In this document: in pieces, positions 26,195 to 34,490 of the stretch
Numbering within the stretch: the first letter of the stretch is position 1
Layout of the letters: the number at the start of each line of letters is the position of its first letter
Origin: Planctomycetaceae bacterium
GTDB taxonomy: Bacteria; Planctomycetota; Planctomycetia; Planctomycetales; Planctomycetaceae
Reading direction: 5' to 3'
Length of the DNA stretch: 39,289 nt
NCBI GenBank assembly: GCA_028291605.1
Contig: JAQGHS010000334.1
Span: 1-39,289, forward strand
Translations under genes and position numbers: made by a program
The notes under the pieces: generated by a model
Database searches by the model: none
What the model was told of the DNA's origin: nothing
Seen by the model: the letters and a program-made list of their open reading frames with translations, nothing else

Positions 26195-27631
26195 ATGAAT
26201 CCTCTCGAACACCTCCAGTCGATCCAGCGGCGGTGCTTTCTGCAGCAGACGGCGTGCGGGCTGGGCTCGGTCGCGCTGGCAAATTTGTTGTCCGGGGCGG
26301 TGAGCGCGGCCGATGAGACTCCCTCGCTGGCCCCCAAGCCGCCTCACTTTCCCGCGCGGGCCAAGAATGTCATCTTTCTCTTTATGGCCGGGGCGCCCAG
26401 TCAACTTGATCTGTTCGACCCTAAACCTGAAATGCAGCGGTTGCACGGACAGCCGGTGCCGGAATCTTTCTTGAAGGGACTGACCGATTCCCTGATTAAG
26501 GGGAGTGCCCGGGTCATGGCGTCCCCCCGCAAGTTTGCCAAGCATGGCCAATGCGGGATGGACTTTTCCGATTACCTGCCGCGTCTCGCCACGTGTGCGG
26601 ACGATTTGTGTATGCTCCGCACTCTACACACTGACACCGCCAATCACGACCCGGCTCAGCTCTTGATGCAGTGCGGCGTGCCTCGTTTCGGATTGCCTTC
26701 GATGGGTTCGTGGGTGACCTATGGCTTGGGGAGCGAATCGCAGGAGCTGCCCGGTTTCATCGTGCTGTTGTCGAACAACGGACCGGGTGACATTGCCGGG
26801 ACCGCCCTGTGGGATAATGCCTTTCTGCCGACCGTCAATCGCGGGGTGACTTTCCGCAGCGAGGGTGATCCCATCCTGCATCTGGCCAGTCCGCCGGGTT
26901 TCACCCGCGACGAACAACGCGAGCGGCTGGCCGTCATCAATGATCTGAATCGAGCTCGCCTGGAAACCCAGCCTGATCCCGAGATCGCATCGCGAATCGC
27001 TGCCTACGAACTGGCCTTTCGGATGCAGGTCTCGGCCCCCGACCTGGTCAGTTTGTCGAGCGAGACCAAGGAAACTCTGGAATCCTACGGCATCGGAGAC
27101 CCCAAGCAGGATACATTTGCCCGGAATTGTCTCCTCGCCCGGCGCATGGTCGAACGGGGCGTGCGTTTTGTGCAACTCTATCACTACACGTGGGACGATC
27201 ATTCCAATTTGAATGAGAAGCTGAAGGTGAATTGCGACAAGACCGATCGCCCGGCCGCGGCCTTGATTCACGATCTCAAACAGCGCGGATTGCTCGATGA
27301 TACGCTGGTGATCTGGGGGGGCGAGTTTGGCCGGACTCCGATGAATGAAGTCCGGCGCGGGAACACGCCGGGCAAGGAGGGCCGTGATCATCACGCGGCG
27401 GCGTTCACGATGCTCATGGCGGGCGGCGGCATTCGGGGCGGGCAGATCATAGGTGCCACGGATGAGCTGGGCTATTCCCCCACGCAGGACCCGATCCACG
27501 TGAACGATCTGCAGGCGACCATCTTGCACGCCCTCGGGCTGGACCACGAGCGTCTGACCTTCCGACATCAAGGCCGAGACCACCGGCTGACAGACGTTGC
27601 TGGTGAGGTGATTTCCAAGGTGTTTGCGTAA
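26195..27631 (+). CDS. DUF1501 domain protein (sulfatase/alkaline phosphatase-like fold), exported
   Basis: 478 residues from ATG 26195, chosen over GTG 26153 because AGGGAG lies 6 nt upstream. The N-terminus QRRCFLQQTACGLGSVALANLL has a twin-arginine-like signal. The DUF1501 body follows, with NVIFLFMAGAPSQLDLFDPKP, LRTLHTDTANHDPAQLLMQCG, LPGFIVLLSN, WDDHSNLNE and DTLVIWGGEFGRTPMNE. The family shares the alkaline phosphatase/sulfatase superfamily fold, but the formylglycine-type C-x-P-S-R motif of true sulfatases is absent, so hydrolytic activity is unproven. In planctomycetes these genes typically follow DUF1549/DUF1553 genes, as here, and the two probably act together. The gap of 160 nt is partly filled by the palindromic element. 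Confidence 0.92.
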   Translation: MNPLEHLQSIQRRCFLQQTACGLGSVALANLLSGAVSAADETPSLAPKPPHFPARAKNVIFLFMAGAPSQLDLFDPKPEMQRLHGQPVPESFLKGLTDSLIKGSARVMASPRKFAKHGQCGMDFSDYLPRLATCADDLCMLRTLHTDTANHDPAQLLMQCGVPRFGLPSMGSWVTYGLGSESQELPGFIVLLSNNGPGDIAGTALWDNAFLPTVNRGVTFRSEGDPILHLASPPGFTRDEQRERLAVINDLNRARLETQPDPEIASRIAAYELAFRMQVSAPDLVSLSSETKETLESYGIGDPKQDTFARNCLLARRMVERGVRFVQLYHYTWDDHSNLNEKLKVNCDKTDRPAAALIHDLKQRGLLDDTLVIWGGEFGRTPMNEVRRGNTPGKEGRDHHAAAFTMLMAGGGIRGGQIIGATDELGYSPTQDPIHVNDLQATILHALGLDHERLTFRHQGRDHRLTDVAGEVISKVFA

Positions 27632-27763
27632 GAAGTGCTGGCCCACGTTTTGGCAAACGTGGCGACGTCACGCTCGTCGACAACTCTGGTTGTGGTTATC
27701 ATGGGAACTCCGACGCCGGGGCCTCCTGCCTCGGCCGCACATCCCCAGCTAAGGATGACTACC

Positions 27764-28627
27764 ATGAAGCGCATCGTCTGTCTGTTCGCTGCCCTCGCTC
27801 TGTTGTCTGAAGTTCAGGCCCAGGAAGTCAAACGCGACATCCCCTACGCCAAGCCGGCTCTGGAGCGGCAGGTGCTGGATGTCTATTCGCCGAAGGATGC
27901 GAAAGGGTTGCCGGTGGTCTTCTGGATTCACGGGGGTGGCTGGCAGGCGGGAGACAAATCTGACGTTCAACTCAAGCCGAAGTTTTTTGTCGACAAGGGC
28001 TTCGTGTTTGTTTCCACGAACTATCGGCTGCTGCCCAAGGTGGAGATGGAGACGATCTTTCAAGACATCGCGAAATCGATTCACTGGGTGCACGACCATA
28101 TTGCAGAATACGGTGGCGATCCTCAGCGGATCATCGTAGGTGGGCATTCCGCGGGGGCTCAATTGGCCGCGCTGATTTGTGTTGACGATCGCTATCTGAA
28201 GGCCGAAGGCTTGTCACTGGCGATCATTAAGGGATGTGTTCCGGTCGACGGAGACACCTACGACGTGCCAGCCATCATCGAAGTCGCCGAGACCCGCTGG
28301 CGAACCCACGGACTGCCCCCCTCGAAGTTTGGTCATCGCGAAAAGTTCGGTAACAGTCCCGCGAAGCATAAGGACTTTTCGGCGGTGACGCACATTGCCA
28401 AGGGCAAGGGGATTTCGCCATTCTTGATCATCCACGTGGCCGGCCATCCCGACACGACGGCACAAGCCGTGCGTCTCGCCAATTCCCTAAAGGAAGCGGG
28501 AGTGCCGGCGACGTTGTACAGCGGCAAAGAGACGACGCATAGCAAGATCAACAACGATCTGGGTGTCCCCGAGGATCCGGGAACAAAAGCCTTGGCTGAG
28601 TTCGTCGAAAAATCGCTAAAGAAGTGA
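27764..28627 (+). CDS. Secreted alpha/beta hydrolase (carboxylesterase-like)
   Basis: 287 residues from ATG 27764, with AAGGA 8 nt upstream. ATG 27755 overlaps that site, and the longer frame from 27635 adds low-quality sequence before the signal peptide. The signal is residues 1-20 (ends VQAQ). The oxyanion motif HGGGW is at 56-60. The nucleophile Ser129 lies in GGHSAGA, the likely acid is Asp230 in GHPDTT, and the catalytic His259 is in ETTHSK. Sequence such as [20 protein letters not shown] is typical of the esterase/lipase-like hydrolases related to feruloyl or acetyl esterases. It should cleave an ester outside the cytoplasm, possibly an acyl group on a carbohydrate. Last of the five-gene plus-strand run; the next gene is convergent. 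Confidence 0.9.
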   Translation: MKRIVCLFAALALLSEVQAQEVKRDIPYAKPALERQVLDVYSPKDAKGLPVVFWIHGGGWQAGDKSDVQLKPKFFVDKGFVFVSTNYRLLPKVEMETIFQDIAKSIHWVHDHIAEYGGDPQRIIVGGHSAGAQLAALICVDDRYLKAEGLSLAIIKGCVPVDGDTYDVPAIIEVAETRWRTHGLPPSKFGHREKFGNSPAKHKDFSAVTHIAKGKGISPFLIIHVAGHPDTTAQAVRLANSLKEAGVPATLYSGKETTHSKINNDLGVPEDPGTKALAEFVEKSLKK

Positions 28628-28629
28628 TG

Positions 28630-28659
28630 GTAGCCTTCACGCGGAGCGATAAAGGCTAC
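28630..28659. terminator. Possible shared hairpin between convergent genes
   Basis: GTAGCCTT (28630-28637) pairs perfectly with AAGGCTAC (28652-28659) across a 14-nt loop. It lies between the stop of the esterase gene (28627) and the stop of the beta-propeller gene (28656, minus), overlapping the latter's last codon. The plus-strand tail is only TTTA, so termination strength is doubtful. Confidence 0.4.
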
Positions 28660-29585
28660 TTTAGGGGAACGCCTTCCACCGGCTTGCCGTTGGTGGTGAG
28701 CACCTGGATCTCGTGGGCCTTGTGCTTACCGGTGTAGGTCCAGACGAGTTTCTTTTCGGGGGTGACTTCCAGGACCTTGACCGGTCCGGTGGCTCCGTAG
28801 CTGGCGATCACCGTGTTGCCATTAGGCAAGCGGTGGGCGCCGCAGGGGTCGGCCAAGGGGTTGTCTTTGAAGTCGTCGTTGGAAATGCTCCAGACGATTT
28901 CGCCTTTTTCGGAGAACTCGACCACTTTGTTGGCGTGTGTTAGCGTTACGAGGGTCCGGCCGTTGGGCAGGCGGATCGCGGTGAACGGCCAGGCTTCTGC
29001 GGGGCGTCCGCCTAGTTCGGGGCCGTCTGTGATGAAGGCCTGCACGACCTTGCCCTGTGGTGTGTACTCTTTGACTTTGAACGCCAGGAGATGGGGGACG
29101 AGATAATTGCCGCTCGCCAGCTTGCGGGCCATCCGCGTCTGCATGTGGGCGTTATCGGTTTCCGGCAGCAGAGGGAATTCCATCAGGATCTCGGCTTTGT
29201 CCGAGAGCTCCATGAGCCGCGGCTTGGCACCGAGTTCTGTGACCAGCGTGCGACCGTCTGCCAGGCGTTGCACGGTGCCAATCTCGCGGTTTTCTGCCGA
29301 CTTGCGGTAGTGGAAGACGATTTTCTTATCGGGTGTGAACTCTTTGATTTCGTCGCCCCAGGCGATCAGCACGTTGCCGCTTGGCAGTACATATCCGTCG
29401 CGCGCCGCAGGTCTTCCAGAATCCCAAGACTCTTTGCCATCTTCATCGATGATCCCCGTAAAGGAGGGCCCGGCCACGAAGAAGGAATGGCGAATGGCGG
29501 GAGCATCCGTGGGCTCGGCATTGGTTGAGTTGGCCACCGCTAAGAGCAGCAATGCGGATACAACGAACGATCTGGTGAGCGACAT
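28656..29585 (-). CDS. Secreted beta-propeller protein of unknown function
   Basis: 309 residues from ATG 29585. The signal peptide is about residues 1-23 (ends TNAE). The mature protein is built of repeated blades marked by a Gly turn and a beta strand: LPSGNVLIAWGD, LADGRTLVTELG, LASGNYLVPHLL, LPNGRTLVTLTH and LPNGNTVIASYG. Between them come strands such as KVVEFSEKGEIVW and KVLEVTPEKKLVWTY. This is the pattern of PQQ-like or arylsulfotransferase-like propellers, but no catalytic histidine of arylsulfotransferases is identifiable, so it may be a binding protein. It follows the RuBisCO-like/cupin gene by 42 nt on the same strand and is probably co-transcribed. Confidence 0.8.
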   Translation of the reverse strand: MSLTRSFVVSALLLLAVANSTNAEPTDAPAIRHSFFVAGPSFTGIIDEDGKESWDSGRPAARDGYVLPSGNVLIAWGDEIKEFTPDKKIVFHYRKSAENREIGTVQRLADGRTLVTELGAKPRLMELSDKAEILMEFPLLPETDNAHMQTRMARKLASGNYLVPHLLAFKVKEYTPQGKVVQAFITDGPELGGRPAEAWPFTAIRLPNGRTLVTLTHANKVVEFSEKGEIVWSISNDDFKDNPLADPCGAHRLPNGNTVIASYGATGPVKVLEVTPEKKLVWTYTGKHKAHEIQVLTTNGKPVEGVPLK

Positions 29586-29627
29586 GAGATTGGTCCGCAG
29601 TTCGTGATCAGTGGTGATGCAAGTCGA

Positions 29628-31223
29628 TCACGGTGCCTGGGGGCGGTCTCGTTCGTGATCGACGATGCAGAAGAAGCCGAATGGTTCTGTGGATTCATTG
29701 CGGAGTTGATGCACGTGCATGGGGGGGACGTAGGCCACATCCATCGCCTTCAGTTGCACGATCTCGTCTCCCACTGCCAGCGTACCCTGGCCACGCACGC
29801 AAATGACCGCATGCGTGTGGGCATGTTTTTCCAGGCTGCTGAAGCCGCCCGGAGCGATCGCAAAATAGCGTAGATCGAAATCAGTTTGCTCGCCGAATGG
29901 GCCGATCAGTTCATGCCGCACGACGTCACGGAAGGGGAGACTCTGGCAGGCCTTATAGGCGGCGATCGGTCGTCCCTCCCACGCGCCGGTGGCGGGGCTA
30001 TGTGACAGATGCGTGAGGACCACCGGTGAGGCATTAGTACTCGCGGCGGCGGACCGTGGAACTTCGCACGCGGAGGCGAATCCGGTATCTGGTTCAACTA
30101 GACGGGTACTGAACTGCGATTCGATCCGCTTCAAGAATTCACGCGTGCTGTTTTTCAGGCTGCCCGAGTGTGACAGCAAGGCTCCACCGATGAGGAAGAT
30201 CGCGTCCGCTCCATACTGACGAGACATCTGGGGCAAATTATCAATCCGCATGCCGCCGGCAGGGGCAGGCCAGGCCGCTGATAATTGCCCCAATGGCGTC
30301 CGCAGGTGGCGCGTGATACTTTGGCAATCGGCCTGACTGAATGAGAAGCGTCCGCCGTAGTTTGGGAAGATCGAGATATCGGCCCCGATCAAGCGGAAGA
30401 GTTTGCCCAGCAACAGGCCCGTTTCGATTCCCTGCTTGGGTTCAACGCAATAGCCGCCTGCAAATGTCGGGTGAGCCATGACCAACGTGGAATATCGTTC
30501 CGCCAGCGAGCGAATCACATCCAACCCGGCGATGAATGGCGAGACCAAGACGCCTCGAATGCCCAGCGACAACGCATACTTCAGGTAGCGCTCAAGCTGC
30601 TCGACCGGCACCATCAAGTTCGGCAGATAGAGAGTGTTGCGACCAGTCTGGGCATTGGCTCGACAAACACCTTCGTGACAGCGGGCGATACGTTCCTGGA
30701 AGGCGCCAAAAGTTGCGTCGTGGAGATTGTGGTCGTCCTTCACCAGATCGCCGCCGCCAAGGGCAAACTCGTGCGCTAATGCGGCTAATTCGGGGATGCT
30801 TAATCCCACGGGTTTCAAGGCTGTGGCCAACAACGGGCGACCATGCACTCCCAGCAGACGACGCAGGCCTTCGACGCCAAATTGCGGGCCGCGGAAATTC
30901 CGCAGCAGTTCCTCCGGGAAATCGACGTCCGAGAGGCTGACATTCTTCTGCAACGAGGTATTCCCGAACAGCAGATTCAGCAGTTGCGGCAATTGCCCGC
31001 CGGCAAGCAGATGGTCGTAGCTGATGCGGGCCTCAAACCCGTCTGGCACACCGGGGATGGGCTGAATCGAGTCAATCCGTCCGACCCAGCGGCGAATCCG
31101 ATCGTCAGCCTCGGCGAGTGCGGGGGGGACCTCGACGGTTTGTTCGTACGCGATATTCTGGCAGACCTGTTCGACCGCATTCGGGGCGCAGCGTATGCGA
31201 TAAACGGCGGTGATCGGGGTCAT
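29628..31223 (-). CDS. RuBisCO-like protein (form IV) fused to a C-terminal cupin
   Basis: 531 residues from ATG 31223, where family similarity begins (ITAVYRIR). TTG 31298 or GTG 31289 would add a Ser/Thr/Ala-rich leader. Residues about 1-375 are RuBisCO large-subunit-like. Lys137 in ALKPVGLS aligns with active-site Lys175, but the next lysine is Val. VKDDH at 161-165 keeps the carbamylated lysine and the two aspartates, but Glu204 becomes His. Loop 6 is FPNYGGRF (286-293), without the catalytic lysine, and GGALLSHSG replaces the GGG phosphate loop. It is therefore not a carboxylase. Residues about 412-531 form a cupin with KHAHTHAV (466-473) and PPMHVHQ (500-506) as metal ligands. In R. rubrum a RuBisCO-like isomerase and a separate cupin convert methylthioribulose-1-phosphate to deoxyxylulose-5-phosphate and methanethiol. 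One fused enzyme for that route is my inference. Confidence 0.88.
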   Translation of the reverse strand: MTPITAVYRIRCAPNAVEQVCQNIAYEQTVEVPPALAEADDRIRRWVGRIDSIQPIPGVPDGFEARISYDHLLAGGQLPQLLNLLFGNTSLQKNVSLSDVDFPEELLRNFRGPQFGVEGLRRLLGVHGRPLLATALKPVGLSIPELAALAHEFALGGGDLVKDDHNLHDATFGAFQERIARCHEGVCRANAQTGRNTLYLPNLMVPVEQLERYLKYALSLGIRGVLVSPFIAGLDVIRSLAERYSTLVMAHPTFAGGYCVEPKQGIETGLLLGKLFRLIGADISIFPNYGGRFSFSQADCQSITRHLRTPLGQLSAAWPAPAGGMRIDNLPQMSRQYGADAIFLIGGALLSHSGSLKNSTREFLKRIESQFSTRLVEPDTGFASACEVPRSAAASTNASPVVLTHLSHSPATGAWEGRPIAAYKACQSLPFRDVVRHELIGPFGEQTDFDLRYFAIAPGGFSSLEKHAHTHAVICVRGQGTLAVGDEIVQLKAMDVAYVPPMHVHQLRNESTEPFGFFCIVDHERDRPQAP

Positions 31224-31285
31224 TTCGGGAGTGACCGAAGCGGTAGCCTCGGCGGAGTCGGCAGTGTCGGTGGCCAAAGTGGGGT

Positions 31286-31429
31286 TCACGGCATCCAAAC
31301 CGGCAGGGTGATAGTTTTCAATCCGCAGTCGGCGACCGTACGCACTTCAGTGAGTCCAGTCAGGCCGCAAATCTCCTGCAGCGTCAGGTTGATATTTTCG
31401 AACCGTACGAATTGTCGCAAGTCATCCAC
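31286..31429 (-). CDS. Possible 47-residue ORF upstream of the RuBisCO-like gene
   Basis: A minus-strand frame from GTG 31429 to TGA 31286 encodes a short protein starting VDDLRQFVRFENINL and ending LPVWMP. AGG lies 7 nt upstream of the GTG. Its stop overlaps the alternative GTG start (31289) of the RuBisCO-like gene in a GTGA, the usual layout for translational coupling. I recognise no family. It could be a leader peptide, a small subunit or chance; the overlap only matters if the downstream gene really starts at 31289. Confidence 0.3.
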   Translation of the reverse strand: MDDLRQFVRFENINLTLQEICGLTGLTEVRTVADCGLKTITLPVWMP

Positions 31430-31569
31430 AGATAACCTGTTGGGGTAAATCCCTTACACTTCGTGACGGCTCTTTCCTATCTCACTAAGGTACTCATTAC
31501 CCTTGAGGATGTATAGCCTAACGAGCTTTCGTCGTAGGACTGGTCGTGGAGACCCCACGGATACGGAGC

Positions 31570-33657
31570 CTACGGCTGCGCGAGGTCATGCTTGGCGAAC
31601 CAATCCAGCACTCGCTGGAGCACGTCTTCCATGTGGGGCAATTGCTTGATGGGGTGGCCTTCGTCGGGGTAGATGACCATCTCGGTTTCGACGCCACTCT
31701 GTTTCAGCGCCCGGTAATACATGATGCCCATCGGCAGCGGACAACGCCGGTCATTGGCTGCGTGCAGGATCAGCGTAGGTGTCTTGACCCTGGAGGCAAA
31801 CGTGAGCGGACTATGATCGCGCAGGGCTTGAGAGACCTCCCACGGCCGACCGCCGAACTCCCATTCGGTCCAGCTTTGGATGTCGGTCAGGCCCCACATC
31901 ACGTGCAGGTCGGTCACAGCATTCTGCGGAATGGCGGCCCGAAACTGATTCGTTTGACCAATCAACGAACAGGTGGTGAAGCCGCCATAACTGCTGCCAT
32001 AAATGAATTGCCGGCGAGCATCCACGACGCCCGTCTGCACCAGGTGTTCGATCCCAGTGAGAATATCTTCCATGTCGCGGCCACCGAGATCAAAGCGATC
32101 CCCATTGATGAACTTCTGGCCGTAGCCAGCGCTGCCCCGGAAGTTGGGCTGAAAGACGGCGTAGCCCTTCGCGGCGAGGACCTGCACGGTCATGTCGAAG
32201 CCGATCGCGGATCGGCCATGCGGGCCCCCGTGTGGATGCACGACCGTCTTGAACGGCGGCTTGCTGCCCGGCAGTGTTGGTCGCGTCAGGATCCCTTCGA
32301 TCTCGAGACCGTCACGGCTTTTCCATGTCACCACTTCACCCTGGGCAACGACTCGTTCTTTCAGAAACGGGTCTGCGGGGGGCAGCAGTTTGCGACGCGC
32401 GTCTGCCTGCTTCGTGAATTCGGCACTGTGCGCATCGGGCAGGCGCTCGGCGAGGGCCGCGGGACCCTCCCGAAGATTGAGACTCTCGGTGCGGTTCACG
32501 GTTTTGTCGGCCACGTTGAAATAGACCTTATCTCCGGACAGCCAGCAGTCTCGCGGCAAGGGAAATGCCGGGGGTAAGTGCGGCGGTTTTTCACCTTCCG
32601 GACTGTGCTGATCGAAGACGACATGGGGGACAGCCCCCGTGCTCACCAGATCGTTGACGGTCAGATTGAACACATCCATGTGTGAGCCGCGGCGTGGAAT
32701 GCTGAGATACAACAATTTCCGTCCGTCCGCGGAAATGCGGGGCGAGATTTCGGGACCGGGGCCAGTCGTCAACTGATGCAAGCTGTTGTCGGCGAGATCG
32801 ATTCGCCACAGGTCGTAATTCTGGTTGATGCTGTACCGCACCGACTCCCGCTGAGCCGATCGATTGGCGTGGACGATGAGCGACTTCCCATCCGGCGTCC
32901 ATTGCGGGTCGCCGTACCAGTGCTCATCGTCGGTGACCCGGATGATGCGCGAAGCGGCCACCGCGGTGGGTGGAGTTTGTAGATCGGCAATCCAGACCTG
33001 AGCGGGACGGTAACCTTCATAACCCTCACCCTGATCCTCGCGGACAACTCGTACGTTGTTACGGATCTCATTGGGCGTGCGGACATCGCGTCCATCATCG
33101 GCTACGAATGCGAGGCGTTTGCCATCCGCTGAGAAACTGACGTTGCCGTAAAATGGATCGCTGAAGACGCGCCCATACCGTTTTTTCGGACCAGCGAGCG
33201 GAATGGCTTTGGCACCGGCTGTGGAAATGAGCCACAGGTCCGTGGCCGGATCGCTATAAGGTGGGACCGGAGCGACGGACGTGCCGTCGGGCAACGGTCG
33301 CGTGGATTGAAAGACGATCCACTTACCGTCGGGCGAAAGGAGGGGGCTGCGGCCGTCGGGTTCACCCTCTTCGAGGGGCTGTTTTCGGGCTGCGTCTTGA
33401 TCGATTCTCCACAGGCTGAATCGGACACTGCGCGATGCCCGATCGGACCAGCGACGCATATAGACCACTCCGCCGGCATCCGGCAACACGAGCGGTGTCA
33501 GAGGCGAATCCAGTCGATACAGATCGTCGATGCTGATCAATTTGGGTTCGGCGGCCAGCGTCGCCGAGACGAGCAGCAGGCAGACGCTCAGCGTGGCGAA
33601 AATTCGGAGTGCAGAGCGACGATGCAGGAATGCCCAGAGATTGAAATCGATAAGCAT
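31570..33657 (-). CDS. Secreted prolyl oligopeptidase family (S9) peptidase
   Basis: 695 residues from ATG 33657. The frame extends to 33759, but this start places a clear signal peptide (FATLSVCLLLVSATLAAE) near the N-terminus. About residues 45-420 form a WD40/TolB-like beta-propeller (SPDGKWIVFQSTR, SADGKRLAFVADDGRD, TPDGKSLIVHANRS, SADGRKLLYLS). The C-terminal alpha/beta-hydrolase domain carries the triad Ser556 in GSSYGGF, Asp636 in HAANDRR and His668 in DEGHPI. This is the S9C-type dipeptidyl/acylaminoacyl peptidase layout. It hydrolyses short peptides that pass the propeller gate, here in the periplasm or outside. It lies about 280 nt upstream of the RuBisCO-like gene on the same strand, and no functional link is evident. 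Confidence 0.93.
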   Translation of the reverse strand: MLIDFNLWAFLHRRSALRIFATLSVCLLLVSATLAAEPKLISIDDLYRLDSPLTPLVLPDAGGVVYMRRWSDRASRSVRFSLWRIDQDAARKQPLEEGEPDGRSPLLSPDGKWIVFQSTRPLPDGTSVAPVPPYSDPATDLWLISTAGAKAIPLAGPKKRYGRVFSDPFYGNVSFSADGKRLAFVADDGRDVRTPNEIRNNVRVVREDQGEGYEGYRPAQVWIADLQTPPTAVAASRIIRVTDDEHWYGDPQWTPDGKSLIVHANRSAQRESVRYSINQNYDLWRIDLADNSLHQLTTGPGPEISPRISADGRKLLYLSIPRRGSHMDVFNLTVNDLVSTGAVPHVVFDQHSPEGEKPPHLPPAFPLPRDCWLSGDKVYFNVADKTVNRTESLNLREGPAALAERLPDAHSAEFTKQADARRKLLPPADPFLKERVVAQGEVVTWKSRDGLEIEGILTRPTLPGSKPPFKTVVHPHGGPHGRSAIGFDMTVQVLAAKGYAVFQPNFRGSAGYGQKFINGDRFDLGGRDMEDILTGIEHLVQTGVVDARRQFIYGSSYGGFTTCSLIGQTNQFRAAIPQNAVTDLHVMWGLTDIQSWTEWEFGGRPWEVSQALRDHSPLTFASRVKTPTLILHAANDRRCPLPMGIMYYRALKQSGVETEMVIYPDEGHPIKQLPHMEDVLQRVLDWFAKHDLAQP

Positions 33658-33762
33658 GACAAGCTGATCCACAGGTTGGTGGTTGCACACAGAGCGAAGG
33701 GACCGCGGGACGGTGGATTCTAGACCAGAGTCGATTCTGAGTGCCAGTGGATGTCGCATGAA

Positions 33763-33883
33763 AGAAGCTCGAAAGGCAAGTCTTAACTTTGCGTTTCGAG
33801 CTTCTCGGGTAGAATTTGTGAGCGGGAATGAGCGTGGAAGTTGAACGACCGCACTGACCGCTCAGCGCGCGATCAGTGCGGTC
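33763..33883. terminator. Two strong hairpins downstream of the stress-type gene
   Basis: The first has 12-nt perfect arms AGAAGCTCGAAA (33763-33774) and TTTCGAGCTTCT (33794-33805), with partial extra pairing inside. The second has 11-nt arms GACCGCACTGA (33847-33857) and TCAGTGCGGTC (33873-33883). Both lie after the minus-strand gene ending at 33972 and before the S9 gene. Neither has a long T run, so termination is likely but not certain. Confidence 0.5.
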
Positions 33884-33971
33884 ATTCGACGTGGCGGGAT
33901 GCGTTGGATTCAAGCCGAGTTCGCCGCGTCCACCACGCGTGCCACAGGATTTCTTGCCGAACTGGAGGTAA

Positions 33972-34490
33972 TCAAACCTTGTCCGGGACTTCGCTACCAG
34001 TTTCCTGAAAAATCGCCTGGGCGGCGTTGAGCTTCGCCTGGAATTCTTCACCAGAATCCGTGACCGCGACGAGGATTTTCCCGCGTTGCAGATCATCGTG
34101 ATAGAGATCCAAAAAGTCGTTTTCGACTTCCTTGGACAGCATGGCACCCAGGAAGCCGCCCATTGTGCTGCCCCCTGCAATGCCTGCAGCGCCCGCGATG
34201 ACCAACGGGACTGCGCCACTGGCAATACCCAGGGAAATGGCCGCAATTCCGCCCACCGTCGCTCCGATTGCCGCTCCTGACGCGACTTCGCCGGTACTCG
34301 TTGATCCACCTGTATGGTCTCGCCGGTACTCGAGAAAGTGCTCGTTGAATGTCTCGTTGGTACACGCGACGTTGATCTGGTCCTTCGTAAACCCGGCTGC
34401 CAGCAGCTTTGTTACGGCATTATCCGCGCTCGTAATATTCGAATAAATGCCCACGCAAAATGTTCGTTGCCAATTGTCTTCGGAACTCAT
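33972..34490 (-). CDS. Glycine-zipper membrane protein with general stress protein 17M-like domain
   Basis: 172 residues from ATG 34490. The frame stays open upstream to 35000, but that extension has no protein-like character and overlaps the plus-strand gene at 34963. Residues 9-45 (RTFCVGIYSNITSADNAVTKLL, then AAGFTKDQINVA) resemble the start of the general stress protein 17M/YflT-like fold, which senses or marks stress in several bacteria. Residues about 67-118 are a Gly/Ala-rich glycine-zipper double helix (GAAIGATVGGIAAISLGIASG, GIAGGSTMGGFLG) that probably inserts in a membrane. A charged C-terminal tail resembling the ferredoxin-like return strand follows (KILVAVTDSGEE). It is probably stress-related, by family only. 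It is divergently arranged with the small gene at 34963. Confidence 0.75.
   Translation of the reverse strand: MSSEDNWQRTFCVGIYSNITSADNAVTKLLAAGFTKDQINVACTNETFNEHFLEYRRDHTGGSTSTGEVASGAAIGATVGGIAAISLGIASGAVPLVIAGAAGIAGGSTMGGFLGAMLSKEVENDFLDLYHDDLQRGKILVAVTDSGEEFQAKLNAAQAIFQETGSEVPDKV

Noticed and set aside
26624-27646. Minus-strand 340-codon frame opposite the DUF1501 gene
   Set aside because: Antisense to a recognised family; no conserved motif.
29628-31223. A genuine CO2-fixing RuBisCO
   Set aside because: Positions matching Glu204, Lys177 and the loop-6 lysine are replaced, so carboxylation of ribulose bisphosphate is not expected.
31546-32577. Plus-strand 343-codon frame opposite the S9 peptidase
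   Set aside because: The minus strand carries the catalytic triad and propeller repeats; the plus frame is a shadow.
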